Assembly (NCBI GenBank): GCA_041629655.1
Contig: JBFKMV010000119.1
Span: 1 to 15,930, forward strand
DNA: 15,930 nucleotides
From: JBFKMV01 sp041629655
Lineage (GTDB): Bacteria; Acidobacteriota; Polarisedimenticolia; Polarisedimenticolales; Polarisedimenticolaceae
Reading direction: 5' to 3'
The translations under genes and the position numbers were made by a program. Within the stretch, counting starts at the first letter, position 1, and each line of letters opens with the position of its first letter. This document shows positions 1 through 7,732 of this stretch, piece after piece. The notes below the pieces were generated by a model. It saw nothing but the letters and a program-made list of their open reading frames with translations. It was not told the origin of the DNA and ran no database searches.

Positions 1-368
1 GGCAACGTCCCGGCGGGCACGTCCAGCCGCAGCTCCTGCGCCAGCACCACGTAGTGCGTGCCGAAGCCCGGCTCGCCCGCCGCGTTGTCGTCGTAGAGGT
101 GCTCGTACACGCCGAGCAACCGCGCCTCGTCCAGCGCCCGCTCCACGCCCAGCTCCTCGCGCGTGATGCGGCGGAACGCCGCGGCGAGCCGCTCGTCCTT
201 GCACACCCGCCCGCCCGGCACGAACCACCAGCCCCGCGCCGGAGCGTTGCTGCGCCGCCCCAGCAGCACCTCGTCCCGCGCGTTGCGCACCACCAGGTCG
301 ATCGAGACCAGCGGGGTGTGGCGCACGACCATCAGGAACGTCTCCGGATCCAGGCGTCGTGTACTCAC
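1..368 (-). CDS. gmm: GDP-mannose mannosyl hydrolase (Nudix family), partial at left edge
   Basis: Hydrolyses GDP-mannose (and GDP-glucose) to GDP and the free sugar in the cytoplasm, controlling sugar-nucleotide supply for polysaccharide synthesis. About 122 residues are visible and the C-terminus lies beyond base 1. The translation follows the E. coli Gmm/WcaH pattern: an N-terminal FLMVVRHTPLVSIDLVV stretch, then RSNAPARGWWFVPGGRV, then the family's modified Nudix box (GG, KDE, AAFRRITREELG) and YEHLYDDN...THYVVL. The GTG start at 368 was chosen because the residues after it align with the start of known Gmm proteins; an internal ATG would remove the first conserved strand. It starts 15 bases after the E1 stop with only a weak ribosome-binding site, so it is probably co-transcribed with E1. 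The family call is strong; the link to E1 metabolism is unclear. Confidence 0.88.
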   Translation of the reverse strand, partial: MSTRRLDPETFLMVVRHTPLVSIDLVVRNARDEVLLGRRSNAPARGWWFVPGGRVCKDERLAAAFRRITREELGVERALDEARLLGVYEHLYDDNAAGEPGFGTHYVVLAQELRLDVPAGTL

Positions 369-383
369 CGGAGCACCGCAGGG

Positions 384-2861
384 TCAGTACGCCGCCAGCA
401 GCCGCGCCGCCCGCTCGATCAGCGCCTCGCCGGGCAGGAACGCGTCCTCCAGCGGCGGCGAGTAGGGGACCGGCGCGTCCAGCGCGCCGACGATCCGGAC
501 CGGCGCGTCGAGGCTCTCGAACGCCTCCTCCTGGACCACCGCCGCCAGGCTCTCGCCGATCCCGCCGGTGCGCGAGTCCTCGTGCACGATCAGGAGCTTG
601 CCGCAGTGGCGCGCCACTTGCAGCAACGCCTCGCGGTCGAGCGGCGCCAGGCTGCGCAGGTCAATCACCGCGGCCTCGATCCCGTCCGCGGCCAGCGCTT
701 CGGCCACGCGCAACGCGACGTGCACGTAGGCGCCGTAGGAGACGATCGCGAGGTCGGACCCGGCGCGCCGCAGCGCCGCGCGGCCCAGCGGCAGCGGCTC
801 GGGCGGCCCGTCGTCGAGCCGTTGCTTGATCCGCGGCTCGCGGTAGAGCTGGATGTGCTCGTAGTACAGCACCGGGTCCGGGTCGGCGACCGCTGCGGCC
901 ATCAGCGCCCGCGCATCGTGCGGCGTCGAGGGGACCACGATCTTGAGCCCCGGCGTGCGGTAGAACCACGGCTCGGTGTTCTGGCTGTGGTACGGGCCGG
1001 CGCGCCGCAGGCCGCCCCACGGCATCCGCACCACCATCGGCACCGAGCCGCCCCAGCGGTAGCGCGCCTTGGCCGCGTTGTTGACCAGCTGGTTGAAGCC
1101 GGTGGCGACGAAGTCGTTGAACTGGATCTCGCCGATCGGGCGCATTCCGGCCAGCGCCGCGCCCGTGCAGACGCCCAGCACGCCGCCCTCGGCCAGCGTC
1201 GAGTTGAGGATCCGGCCGCCGAACTCCTCGAGTAGCGGTCGCAGCAGCAGGAACGCGTTGCCGTAGCGGCCGCCCACGTCCTGGCCGTAGACGAACACGC
1301 CCGGGTCCGCCCGCAGCGCGTCGCCGACGCCCCGCATCACGCCTTCCAGGAAGGTGTTGCCCTTGCGATCGACCGGCGGCCCGCTCTCGACGGGCGGCAG
1401 GTCCACCGGCGACGCCGGCCGGCGATGTTCGAGCACCTCGACGAAGCGGCGCGGCTCCTCGCCCGCCACGACGTCCGCGCCGGCCTCGTCGCCGGCGGGC
1501 CACGGCGCCGCCACGACCCGCTCGGCGGCGGCGGCCACCAGCGCCGCGGCCTCGCGCTTGATCGCGTCCAGACCGCCCTGCTCGATCACGCCGTCCGCTT
1601 CCAGCCGCGCCGCGTAGGTCGGGATCGGGTCGCGCTGCGACCAGAACGCGTAGCGCTCCGGGTCGGCGTAGCCCTGCGGGGTCAGCTCCGGGTAGTCCCA
1701 GGACGGCGGCGGCTCCTTGCCCAGGTACAGCATGTCGTCGTGGTGCGCGTGACCGCAGATCCGCATCGCGACCAGCTCGATCAGGGCCGGCCCGGCCCCG
1801 TCTCGCGCGCGCTCGGCGGCCCAGGCGAAGGCCGCCGCGATCGCCTCGGGGTCCGTCCCGTCGATCGTGAACCCGGGGATCCCGTAGCCCGCCGCCTTGT
1901 CGGCGAACACCCGCACCGCCGACTGGTCCGGGACCGGCGTCGAGAGCGCGGTCTGGTTGTTCTCGACGCAGAACACCGCGGGCAGCCGCCGCGCGGCGCA
2001 GAGGTTGATCGCCTCGTGCCACTCGCCGAGCGACGAGCCGCCCTCGCCGATGAACGACACCGCCACGCGCGGCTCGCCGCGGAGCGCGAACGCCATCGCC
2101 AGGCCGGAGACGGTCAGCGCGGGGATCGACAACGGAGCGGTGGCGGGCACGATGCCCCACTGCATGTCGCCGATGTGGAAGTCGCGGCCGCGCATCGGCG
2201 GTCCGGCCTTGCCGGCCTGGGCGTTGAGCACCATGAACACGGTCTCGGCGTCCGGGCGCATCGCCAGCGCGGCGCCGAGGTCGCGGATCAACGGCGCCAC
2301 GACGTCGCCGGTCCAGCGGCCGTCGTCGGCGCGCCAGGCCGCGCCGCGCCGCAGCCGCAGCGCCGCGCCGTAGATCGCCTCCTGGCCCAGCGAGCGAAAC
2401 CCCTTGCCCTGGAAAGCGGCGTTGCCGTACCGCACGTCGCCGCCCATGAAGAACTGCTTGAGCTGGTTGTCGACCGCCCGCGTCAGCACCATCCCGCGCA
2501 GCAGCTCGACGCGTTCCTCGTTCGAGAGCGAGGCGGCGATCGCCTCGCGCCGCAGGAAGCCGTCGCAGTCGCGAACGACGTCCTCGATCGCGGCCCGGGC
2601 GCGCTCCGCGGCGCGCACGCCGGGAGTCGTGTCGGGCGTTCCACGCGGCGGCTTGACCGCCAGCGCCTTGCCCAGCCGGTGCCGCAGCTTGTTCCGCGCC
2701 TTGTCGATCGCCTCCGCGTCGCGCCCCGGATCCGCCGCGCCCTTGCCCAGGGCGCTGCGCCACGCTCCCAGCACCGCCTCCAGGGCGAACGGGTGCCGCT
2801 CGGTCACGAACGCGGCGAGCCGCGCCGCAAGTCCAACGCGGGCTTTGGTTTTGGTCGCCAT
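384..2861 (-). CDS. fused alpha-beta 2-oxoacid dehydrogenase E1 component
   Basis: Thiamine-diphosphate-dependent E1, which decarboxylates a 2-oxoacid (branched-chain 2-oxoacid or pyruvate) and passes the acyl group to the lipoyl group of an E2. It has 825 residues. Residues 1-105 are a basic, helical, unassigned extension. About 110-460 are the alpha part, with the cofactor motif GEGGSS at 272-277 and ENNQ at 300-303, and a GHAHHDDM loop at 370-377 where BCKDH-type enzymes have their active-site loop. About 500-825 are the beta part: TLAEGG with probable catalytic Glu558, PYHSQ at 623-627, and the transketolase C-terminal fold from about 690. Alpha and beta are separate chains in most bacteria; fusions are known. 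No E2 or E3 lies in the window, so the substrate stays open. The ATG at 2861 lies 8 bases after a -10 element and has no good Shine-Dalgarno, suggesting a leaderless mRNA. Confidence 0.92.
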   Translation of the reverse strand: MATKTKARVGLAARLAAFVTERHPFALEAVLGAWRSALGKGAADPGRDAEAIDKARNKLRHRLGKALAVKPPRGTPDTTPGVRAAERARAAIEDVVRDCDGFLRREAIAASLSNEERVELLRGMVLTRAVDNQLKQFFMGGDVRYGNAAFQGKGFRSLGQEAIYGAALRLRRGAAWRADDGRWTGDVVAPLIRDLGAALAMRPDAETVFMVLNAQAGKAGPPMRGRDFHIGDMQWGIVPATAPLSIPALTVSGLAMAFALRGEPRVAVSFIGEGGSSLGEWHEAINLCAARRLPAVFCVENNQTALSTPVPDQSAVRVFADKAAGYGIPGFTIDGTDPEAIAAAFAWAAERARDGAGPALIELVAMRICGHAHHDDMLYLGKEPPPSWDYPELTPQGYADPERYAFWSQRDPIPTYAARLEADGVIEQGGLDAIKREAAALVAAAAERVVAAPWPAGDEAGADVVAGEEPRRFVEVLEHRRPASPVDLPPVESGPPVDRKGNTFLEGVMRGVGDALRADPGVFVYGQDVGGRYGNAFLLLRPLLEEFGGRILNSTLAEGGVLGVCTGAALAGMRPIGEIQFNDFVATGFNQLVNNAAKARYRWGGSVPMVVRMPWGGLRRAGPYHSQNTEPWFYRTPGLKIVVPSTPHDARALMAAAVADPDPVLYYEHIQLYREPRIKQRLDDGPPEPLPLGRAALRRAGSDLAIVSYGAYVHVALRVAEALAADGIEAAVIDLRSLAPLDREALLQVARHCGKLLIVHEDSRTGGIGESLAAVVQEEAFESLDAPVRIVGALDAPVPYSPPLEDAFLPGEALIERAARLLAAY

Positions 2862-2869
2862 GACCGCCG

Positions 2870-2898
2870 ATCGTAACGCCTGCCCGGCGGCCGATCAA
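2870..2898 (-). promoter_or_regulatory. sigma70-like promoter of the E1 gene, predicted leaderless
   Basis: On the minus strand there is TTGATC (2898-2893), a 17-base spacer and TACGAT (2875-2870). Eight bases separate the -10 from the ATG at 2861, so transcription would begin within a base or two of the start codon. The hexamers match the consensus at four of six positions each. Not experimentally supported. Confidence 0.5.
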
Positions 2899-2922
2899 GA
2901 CACGCCGGGCAACGATCAGGCA

Positions 2923-2951
2923 TTGATTCCGGCGCCGGTCTGGCGCAAACT
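2923..2951 (+). promoter_or_regulatory. possible promoter of the SNF2-family gene, with palindromic spacer
   Basis: TTGATT (2923-2928), a 17-base spacer and CAAACT (2946-2951). The spacer carries the perfect 10-base palindrome CCGGCGCCGG (2929-2938), a possible repressor site or a chance product of high GC. If used, transcription starts near 2958, downstream of the first in-frame ATG (2952), which favours the ATG at 3009. The -10 match is only three of six, so this is tentative. Confidence 0.35.
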
Positions 2952-2966
2952 ATGAGGTTTACACGA

Positions 2967-2987
2967 CCGGAAACTCCGGACTTCCGG
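2967..2987 (+). repeat. short inverted repeat in the predicted SNF2 leader
   Basis: CCGGAA (2967-2972) and TTCCGG (2982-2987) form 6-base inverted arms around a 9-base centre that itself contains CCGG. It lies just downstream of the predicted transcription start. It could be an operator or an RNA hairpin; arms this short also arise by chance in GC-rich DNA. Confidence 0.3.
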
Positions 2988-3008
2988 ATCGCACGAGGCC
3001 TCCCCTCG

Positions 3009-5645
3009 ATGCCGCGTAGCAACACCAGACGGCGCCAGGCGCCGGCCAAGGTTCCCGCCGCGCAGGAGCTGTTGACGGCCTCGCTCGCGCGCTGGGCCGG
3101 CGAGGAGATCGCCCGCAGCGGACGCAAGTACGCCCTGCTCGGTCGGGTCGAAGCGCTGCGGCTGTCGCCGGACGGGCGCAGCGTGGAGGCCCGCGTGCGC
3201 GGCGACCGGCCGGCGCCCTACGAGGTGCGGGTCGCGGCGCAGGACGGCGACGGGCTGCGCAGCCGCTGCACCTGCGACGACGTCACGCACCAGCTGTGCC
3301 GTCACGCCGTGGCGGCGCTCGAGGTGTTGCGGTTCCCGCTGCCCAGCGTGGACGAATCGTCGGCCTCGGCCCGGCGCCGCCGTTACGCGGGCCGGCTCGG
3401 CCGCGGGCGCGGGCGCATCATCCAGCACGCTCCGGTCAGCCCGGGGTTCGTGGTGCTGGGGGAGATGGAGCGCACGCTGACCCGCCAGGAGCGTGTCGAG
3501 CTGGCGCTGGAGGAGGAGCTCAAGGCACGCCGCATGCGGGCCCGTCGCGAGCGCGCCACCGTCACGCGGCTGCGCGGCCGGCCGGGGCCGCCGCGGTTCA
3601 GGGTCGAGGGGCGCAAGGGCGGCACACCGTACGTGGTGACCCTGCGCGGGCCCAAGGCCGACCAGCCGAGCTGCACCTGTCCCGACTTCGCGAAGAACGA
3701 GCTGGGCACCTGCAAGCACGTCGAGCGGGCGCGGAACTGGTTCGCGCGCAAGCGCAAGAAGCTGCGCGACGACCTGCTGTCGGTGTGGTGGCGTCCCCGG
3801 GTCTGGATCGAACAGCCGCCCGAGCCGCTGCGCGAGATCCGTCTCGACCTGCCGCTCGAGCAGTTGCCGCGCTCGCTCTCGCGTTACTTCGACGGCGAGG
3901 GTTGGCTGCGTCCCGCGCCGCCCGGGCGGCCGGCCGCCGAGTTCGCCGCCGAGGCGCTGGGTCTTGCCGAGCGCGTCGCGCGCCGCCGCGGCCTGCTGTG
4001 GGATCTCGATCCCACGGTCAAGGACCTGCTGGCGGCCGCCGCGGCCGAGGCCGGACGTGACCGCGTCCTGGAGCGGCTCGATCGCGACGGCGAGGTCTGG
4101 AGCCGCACCGTGCCGCATCTCGGCTTCCGGCTGCACCCGTACCAGGAACAGGGCGCGTTGTTCCTGGCGCGCTCCGGCCGCACCTTCCTGGCCGACGACA
4201 TGGGGCTGGGCAAGACGATCCAGGCGATCGTCGCCGTGCTGCTGCTGCGCCGCGCCGCCGGCGCGCGCCGCGCGCTGATCGTCTGCCCGGCCTCGCTGAA
4301 GCACCAGTGGCGCCGTGAGATCCGCAAGGCCTGCGGCGAGCAGGCGGTGGTGGTCGAAGGTCGGCGGGCGCTGCGGCTGGAGAGCTACCGCGACTGGCGG
4401 CGCGGGTTCTTGATCCTCAACTACGAGCTGGTGCTGCGCGACCTGGAGCTGATCCAGGGCTGCCGGCCGGACGTGGTGGTGCTGGACGAGGCGCAGCGGA
4501 TCAAGAACTGGGACACCAAGACCGCCAAGGCGGTCAAGCAGCTCGACAGTCCCCACGCCTTCATCCTCACCGGGACGCCGCTCGAGAACCGGCTGACCGA
4601 GCTGCACTCGCTGGTCGAGTTCCTGCACCCGCGGGCGCTGGGTCCGCGCTGGCGAATGCTCCCGTTCCACGCGATCACCGATCCCCAGGGGCGCGTGCTG
4701 GCCTACGAGGGCTTCGACGTGCTGCGCGGCAGGCTGCGCGGCTTCTTCCTCCGCCGCGAGCGCAAGGAGGTGCTCGACCAGCTCCCCGAGCGCACCGAGA
4801 ACACGTACTGGACCGGAATGACCCCCGACCAGCGCCGGCCCTATCGCAAGCTCGCCCGCAAGGTGGCCACGCTGGTGGCCCGCAAGACCCCGCTCAAGCC
4901 GAGCGAGCTGCGGGCGCTGCTCCAGGCGTTGACCAGCATGCGCATCCTGTGCAACGCGCTGGGTCAGTACGAGTGGCGGCGGCACGAGCGGCTGGCGCTC
5001 GACGGCCACGCGGCGAGCCCCGCCGACGTCAAAGCGCTCAACTCGCCGAAGCTCGAAGAGTTCGTGTGCGTGCTCGAGGAGCTGCTCGACGAGTCGACGA
5101 CCAAGGTCGTGGTGTTCAGCCAGTGGGAGCGGATGCTGCGGCTGGCCCATTTCATGGCCCGCGAGCTGCTCGACCGGCGCGGCGAGCGGGCCGAGATCTT
5201 CCACGGCGGCCTGACCGGACGCGCGCGCTCGCGGCTGCTCGACGCGTTCCGCGACGACCCCGAGCTGCGCGTGCTGTTCTCCACGGACGCCGGCGGCCAG
5301 GGGCTGAACCTTCAGGAGGCGGCCTCGGTGGTCGTCAACATGGAGGTCCCCTGGAACCCGGCGGTGCTGGAGCAGCGGATCGGCCGGGTGCACCGGATCG
5401 GCCAGCGGCGCAGCGTCCAGGTGCTGCACTTCGTGACGCGGGACGCGATCGAGGAGCGGGTCCGTCAGGTCGTCGAGGACAAGCGCGCGCTGTTCGAGGG
5501 CCTGCTGGTCGATGACGCCGACCAGGTCGTGCTGGACCGCGCCGACCGGTCGTCGTTCATCGAGCGGGTTCGGGTGCTGCTGGGTGACGCCGAGACGCCG
5601 GAGGGCGAGGACGCGGCCCCGGATCCTCCGCCGGGGCCGGCCTGA
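3009..5645 (+). CDS. SNF2-family ATPase/helicase with two SWIM zinc fingers
   Basis: Predicted ATP-driven DNA or nucleoprotein translocase of the Swi2/Snf2 superfamily 2; its cellular role is unknown. The chosen product has 878 residues. SWIM finger 1 has ligands C87, C89, C97, H99 (CxC-x7-CxH) and finger 2 has C222, C224, C235, H237 (CxC-x10-CxH). The motor follows: HPYQ just upstream, Walker A DDMGLGKT at 396-403, DEAQ at 493-496 (not DEAH), TGTPLEN at 521-527, STDAGGQGLNLQ at 758-769 and the arginine-finger motif QRIGRVHRIGQ at 789-799. All core motifs look intact. The tail is acidic and Pro-rich. The start is uncertain: an ATG at 2952 adds 19 residues but has no ribosome-binding site and sits against the predicted -10, whereas 3009 has GAGG 10 bases upstream. 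It is monocistronic, divergent from E1 and convergent with murB. SWIM fingers suggest DNA or protein binding. Confidence 0.93.
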   Translation: MPRSNTRRRQAPAKVPAAQELLTASLARWAGEEIARSGRKYALLGRVEALRLSPDGRSVEARVRGDRPAPYEVRVAAQDGDGLRSRCTCDDVTHQLCRHAVAALEVLRFPLPSVDESSASARRRRYAGRLGRGRGRIIQHAPVSPGFVVLGEMERTLTRQERVELALEEELKARRMRARRERATVTRLRGRPGPPRFRVEGRKGGTPYVVTLRGPKADQPSCTCPDFAKNELGTCKHVERARNWFARKRKKLRDDLLSVWWRPRVWIEQPPEPLREIRLDLPLEQLPRSLSRYFDGEGWLRPAPPGRPAAEFAAEALGLAERVARRRGLLWDLDPTVKDLLAAAAAEAGRDRVLERLDRDGEVWSRTVPHLGFRLHPYQEQGALFLARSGRTFLADDMGLGKTIQAIVAVLLLRRAAGARRALIVCPASLKHQWRREIRKACGEQAVVVEGRRALRLESYRDWRRGFLILNYELVLRDLELIQGCRPDVVVLDEAQRIKNWDTKTAKAVKQLDSPHAFILTGTPLENRLTELHSLVEFLHPRALGPRWRMLPFHAITDPQGRVLAYEGFDVLRGRLRGFFLRRERKEVLDQLPERTENTYWTGMTPDQRRPYRKLARKVATLVARKTPLKPSELRALLQALTSMRILCNALGQYEWRRHERLALDGHAASPADVKALNSPKLEEFVCVLEELLDESTTKVVVFSQWERMLRLAHFMARELLDRRGERAEIFHGGLTGRARSRLLDAFRDDPELRVLFSTDAGGQGLNLQEAASVVVNMEVPWNPAVLEQRIGRVHRIGQRRSVQVLHFVTRDAIEERVRQVVEDKRALFEGLLVDDADQVVLDRADRSSFIERVRVLLGDAETPEGEDAAPDPPPGPA
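5614..5639. terminator. GC-rich hairpin at the SNF2/murB convergence, possible shared terminator
   Basis: A perfect 9-base inverted repeat, CGGCCCCGG (5614-5622) and CCGGGGCCG (5631-5639), flanks an 8-base loop. It sits inside the last codons of the SNF2 gene and about 19 bases beyond the murB stop, well placed to stop murB transcription. Neither side has a T-run, so it is not a standard intrinsic terminator. Confidence 0.3.
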
Positions 5646-5657
5646 CCGCCGCCGGGA

Positions 5658-6563
5658 TCACCACAGCTCGAACTCGCGCTCCAACCGGACGCCGAAGCGG
5701 CGCTCGACCTCCCGCTCGACGCGCTCCACCAGCGCCAGCACGTCGGCGCTCGTGCCCCCGCCCAGGTTGACGAAGAAGTTGGCGTGCTTCGGTGAGACCT
5801 CGATCGCGCCGACACGCGAACCCTTCAGCCCCGCGACGTCGATCAGCCGGCCCGCGAAGTCGCCCGGCGGTTTGAGAAACACCGAGCCGCACGAGGCCAG
5901 CTCGGTCGGCTGTCCGCTCTTGCGCGAGGCGGCGTAATGCTCGAGACGCTGCCGGATCTCGCGCGGGTCGCCGCGCTCGAGCGCGAGGCGGGCGCCCAGC
6001 ACCACGCCGGGCCGGCCTTGGAACGCGCTGGCGCGATACCCGAACCCGCAGGCCTGCTGCGGCACGTCGCGCAGCGTGCCGTCCGGCTCCAGGAATTCCA
6101 CCGCCCGCACGCGTTCGCCGATCTCGAACTCGTGCCAGCCGGCGTTCATGATGATCGCGCCGCCGATCGTGCCCGGTATCCCGGCGCCGAACTCGACGCC
6201 CGCCAGCCCGCGTGCGGCGGCCTGGTTGGCCAGCACCGGGAACAACGCGCCGGCGCCGGCGACGACGCGCGTCTCGTCCCAGGCCACCTCGTCGAGCACC
6301 TTGCGCACCCGGAGCACCAGCCCCCGCACGCCGGCATCCCGCACCAGCAGGTTGGAGCCGTTGCCGAGCACCCGCCAGGCCACGCCGGCCGAGCGGGCCC
6401 AGGCGACGGCGCGCAGCAGGTCGTCGCGGTCGGCGGGCGTCGCCAGCAGCTCGGCCGGACCACCGATCTTCCAGGTCGTGTAGGCGGCGAGCGGCTCCTC
6501 GACGGCGAGCCGGCCGCGGAAGCCGGCCTCGCGAAGGGCCTCAGCGAGTCGGGTAGGTGGCAT
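5658..6563 (-). CDS. murB: UDP-N-acetylenolpyruvoylglucosamine reductase
   Basis: FAD enzyme that uses NADPH to reduce UDP-GlcNAc-enolpyruvate to UDP-MurNAc, the second committed step of peptidoglycan precursor synthesis in the cytoplasm. The 301 residues fit the shorter type II (Bacillus-like) MurB. Visible motifs are TTWKIGGPA at 29-37, the FAD-binding GNGSNLLV at 67-74, GAGIPGTIGGAIIMNAG at 126-142, GYRxSxF at 175-181 with the active-site Tyr/Arg pair, the proton donor Ser227 in CGSVF, and the C-terminal LEREF with probable catalytic Glu297. The ATG at 6563 has GAGG four bases upstream, overlapping the stop of the preceding gene only 6 bases away, so the pair is an operon. MurB usually sits in the dcw cluster with mur and fts genes; here it is isolated from them. 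Confidence 0.96.
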   Translation of the reverse strand: MPPTRLAEALREAGFRGRLAVEEPLAAYTTWKIGGPAELLATPADRDDLLRAVAWARSAGVAWRVLGNGSNLLVRDAGVRGLVLRVRKVLDEVAWDETRVVAGAGALFPVLANQAAARGLAGVEFGAGIPGTIGGAIIMNAGWHEFEIGERVRAVEFLEPDGTLRDVPQQACGFGYRASAFQGRPGVVLGARLALERGDPREIRQRLEHYAASRKSGQPTELASCGSVFLKPPGDFAGRLIDVAGLKGSRVGAIEVSPKHANFFVNLGGGTSADVLALVERVEREVERRFGVRLEREFELW

Positions 6564-6569
6564 TGCGCC

Positions 6570-7553
6570 TCAGTCGGTCACCAGCACGATCTTGCCGAAG
6601 TGGGCGTTGCGCTCCATCAGGCGATGCGCCGCCGCTGCCTCGCCGAGCGGCAACGTGCGGTCCACGACCGGCTGCAGCCGCCCCGCGGCCAGCAACGGCA
6701 GCATCTGCCGGCCGAAGCGGCGGACCAGCTCGATCCGCTCCTCGAGGGGTCGCGAGCGCAGCACCGTCCCGACCACCGTGGCGCGTTTGATCAGCAGCGC
6801 GGCCAGGTCGACCTCCGTCGTCGCGCCACCCAGCAGGCCGACCAGCACGATCCGGCCGCGCGGCGCCAGCACCTCGACGTTCGTTCGCCACGCCGAGGCT
6901 CCGAGCAGATCGATCACCACATCGACCCCCGCGCCCGCGGAGGCGTCGCGGATCGCGCGGGCCAGGTCCGGCGCGGCGGGGTCCGGCGCCGCCAGCGCCC
7001 CCAGCGCCGAGAGCCGGCGTCGTTTGTCGGCGCTGCGCGACAGCGCGACGACCCGCGCGCCGGACGCGCGCGCGATCTGCAGCGCCGCCGTCCCGACACC
7101 GGATGCGGCCGCATTGACCAGGACGCACTCGCCGGGCGCCAGACCGGCCCGCAGGAACAAGGCGTCGAACGCGGTCAGGAACGCCTCGGGTACCGCGGCC
7201 GCCGCTTCCCAGGACAGACCCGGTGGAATCTCCAGGCACAACCGTTCGTGCAACACCACGCGCTCGGCATGACCGCCGCCGGCCACGATGCCCATCACGC
7301 GGTCGCCCGGACGCAACCGCGTCGCGCGCCCGCCGCACGTCTCCACCTCGCCGGCGAACTCGAGTCCCGGGACGTCGGCGGGAGCCCCCGGCGGCGCGGG
7401 GTAGAGGCCTCGCCGTTGCAGCAGGTCGGCGCGATTCAGCGCCGTGGCGCGGACCCGGATGCGCACCTCCTCGGGGCCGGGGTCCGGATCGGGGACCGTG
7501 CGGTACTCCAACACGTCGGGCCCGCCGTGCGTGCCGATCACGATCGCCTTCAT
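6570..7553 (-). CDS. PIG3-type NAD(P)H:quinone oxidoreductase, zinc-independent MDR family
   Basis: Medium-chain dehydrogenase/reductase of the quinone oxidoreductase branch, predicted to reduce quinones or enones with NADPH in the cytoplasm. It has 327 residues from the ATG at 7553. PIG3-like marks are NRADLLQRRGLYP at 40-52, GLEFAGEV at 63-70, RPGDRVMGI at 81-89, EAFLTAFDALF at 123-133, the nucleotide-binding AAASGVGTAALQ at 148-159 (AxxGxxG) and the C-terminal RSRPLEE and HFGKIVL segments. The cysteine and histidine zinc ligands of alcohol dehydrogenases are absent, as expected for this branch. A GTG at 7571 would add six residues (ACSCP between the two starts) but lies beside the predicted -10; the ATG fits the family start MKAI. 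It is first in a two-gene unit with murB. The physiological substrate is unknown. Confidence 0.92.
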   Translation of the reverse strand: MKAIVIGTHGGPDVLEYRTVPDPDPGPEEVRIRVRATALNRADLLQRRGLYPAPPGAPADVPGLEFAGEVETCGGRATRLRPGDRVMGIVAGGGHAERVVLHERLCLEIPPGLSWEAAAAVPEAFLTAFDALFLRAGLAPGECVLVNAAASGVGTAALQIARASGARVVALSRSADKRRRLSALGALAAPDPAAPDLARAIRDASAGAGVDVVIDLLGASAWRTNVEVLAPRGRIVLVGLLGGATTEVDLAALLIKRATVVGTVLRSRPLEERIELVRRFGRQMLPLLAAGRLQPVVDRTLPLGEAAAAHRLMERNAHFGKIVLVTD

Positions 7554-7561
7554 CGGGCACG

Positions 7562-7590
7562 AGCATGCCACAGCCCGCCCGCGCTGTCAG
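7562..7590 (-). promoter_or_regulatory. promoter of the quinone oxidoreductase-murB unit, predicted leaderless
   Basis: On the minus strand: CTGACA (7590-7585, five of six matches to TTGACA), a 17-base spacer, CATGCT (7567-7562), then exactly 8 bases to the ATG at 7553. This is the same -10 to ATG distance as at the E1 and kgd genes. The -10 is weak (three of six). Confidence 0.42.
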
Positions 7591-7603
7591 GAGCCGCAGT
7601 TTC

Positions 7604-7634
7604 TTGCGCACTCCGCGGCCGGTTGTGGCAGAAT
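7604..7634 (+). promoter_or_regulatory. extended -10 promoter candidate for the S1-domain gene
   Basis: TTGCGC (7604-7609) and CAGAAT (7629-7634) are 19 bases apart, and TGG directly before the -10 gives the extended TGn motif that can offset the long spacer. Transcription would start near 7641, leaving a leader of about 90 bases before the TTG start at 7733. Confidence 0.42.
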
Positions 7635-7732
7635 GCTCGGGCACGCACGGGTCGAACATCGCCGGCGAGGAAGACGGCGCCCGTCGCCACTGGCGGGTGT
7701 CGGGTGCATTGCGTCCCTCCCGGGGGGGAAAA

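Noticed and set aside
3009..5645. A phage-defence island built around the SNF2-family protein
   Set aside because: SNF2 motors occur in several defence systems, but no nuclease, methylase, phospholipase or other effector lies next to it. The neighbours are a metabolic E1 and murB on opposite strands.
7626..7638. Possible sigma54 element (TGGCAGAATGC) upstream of the S1 gene
   Set aside because: The spacing between the GG and GC elements is too short for sigma54 (TGGCAC-N5-TTGC). The same bases form a reasonable extended -10.
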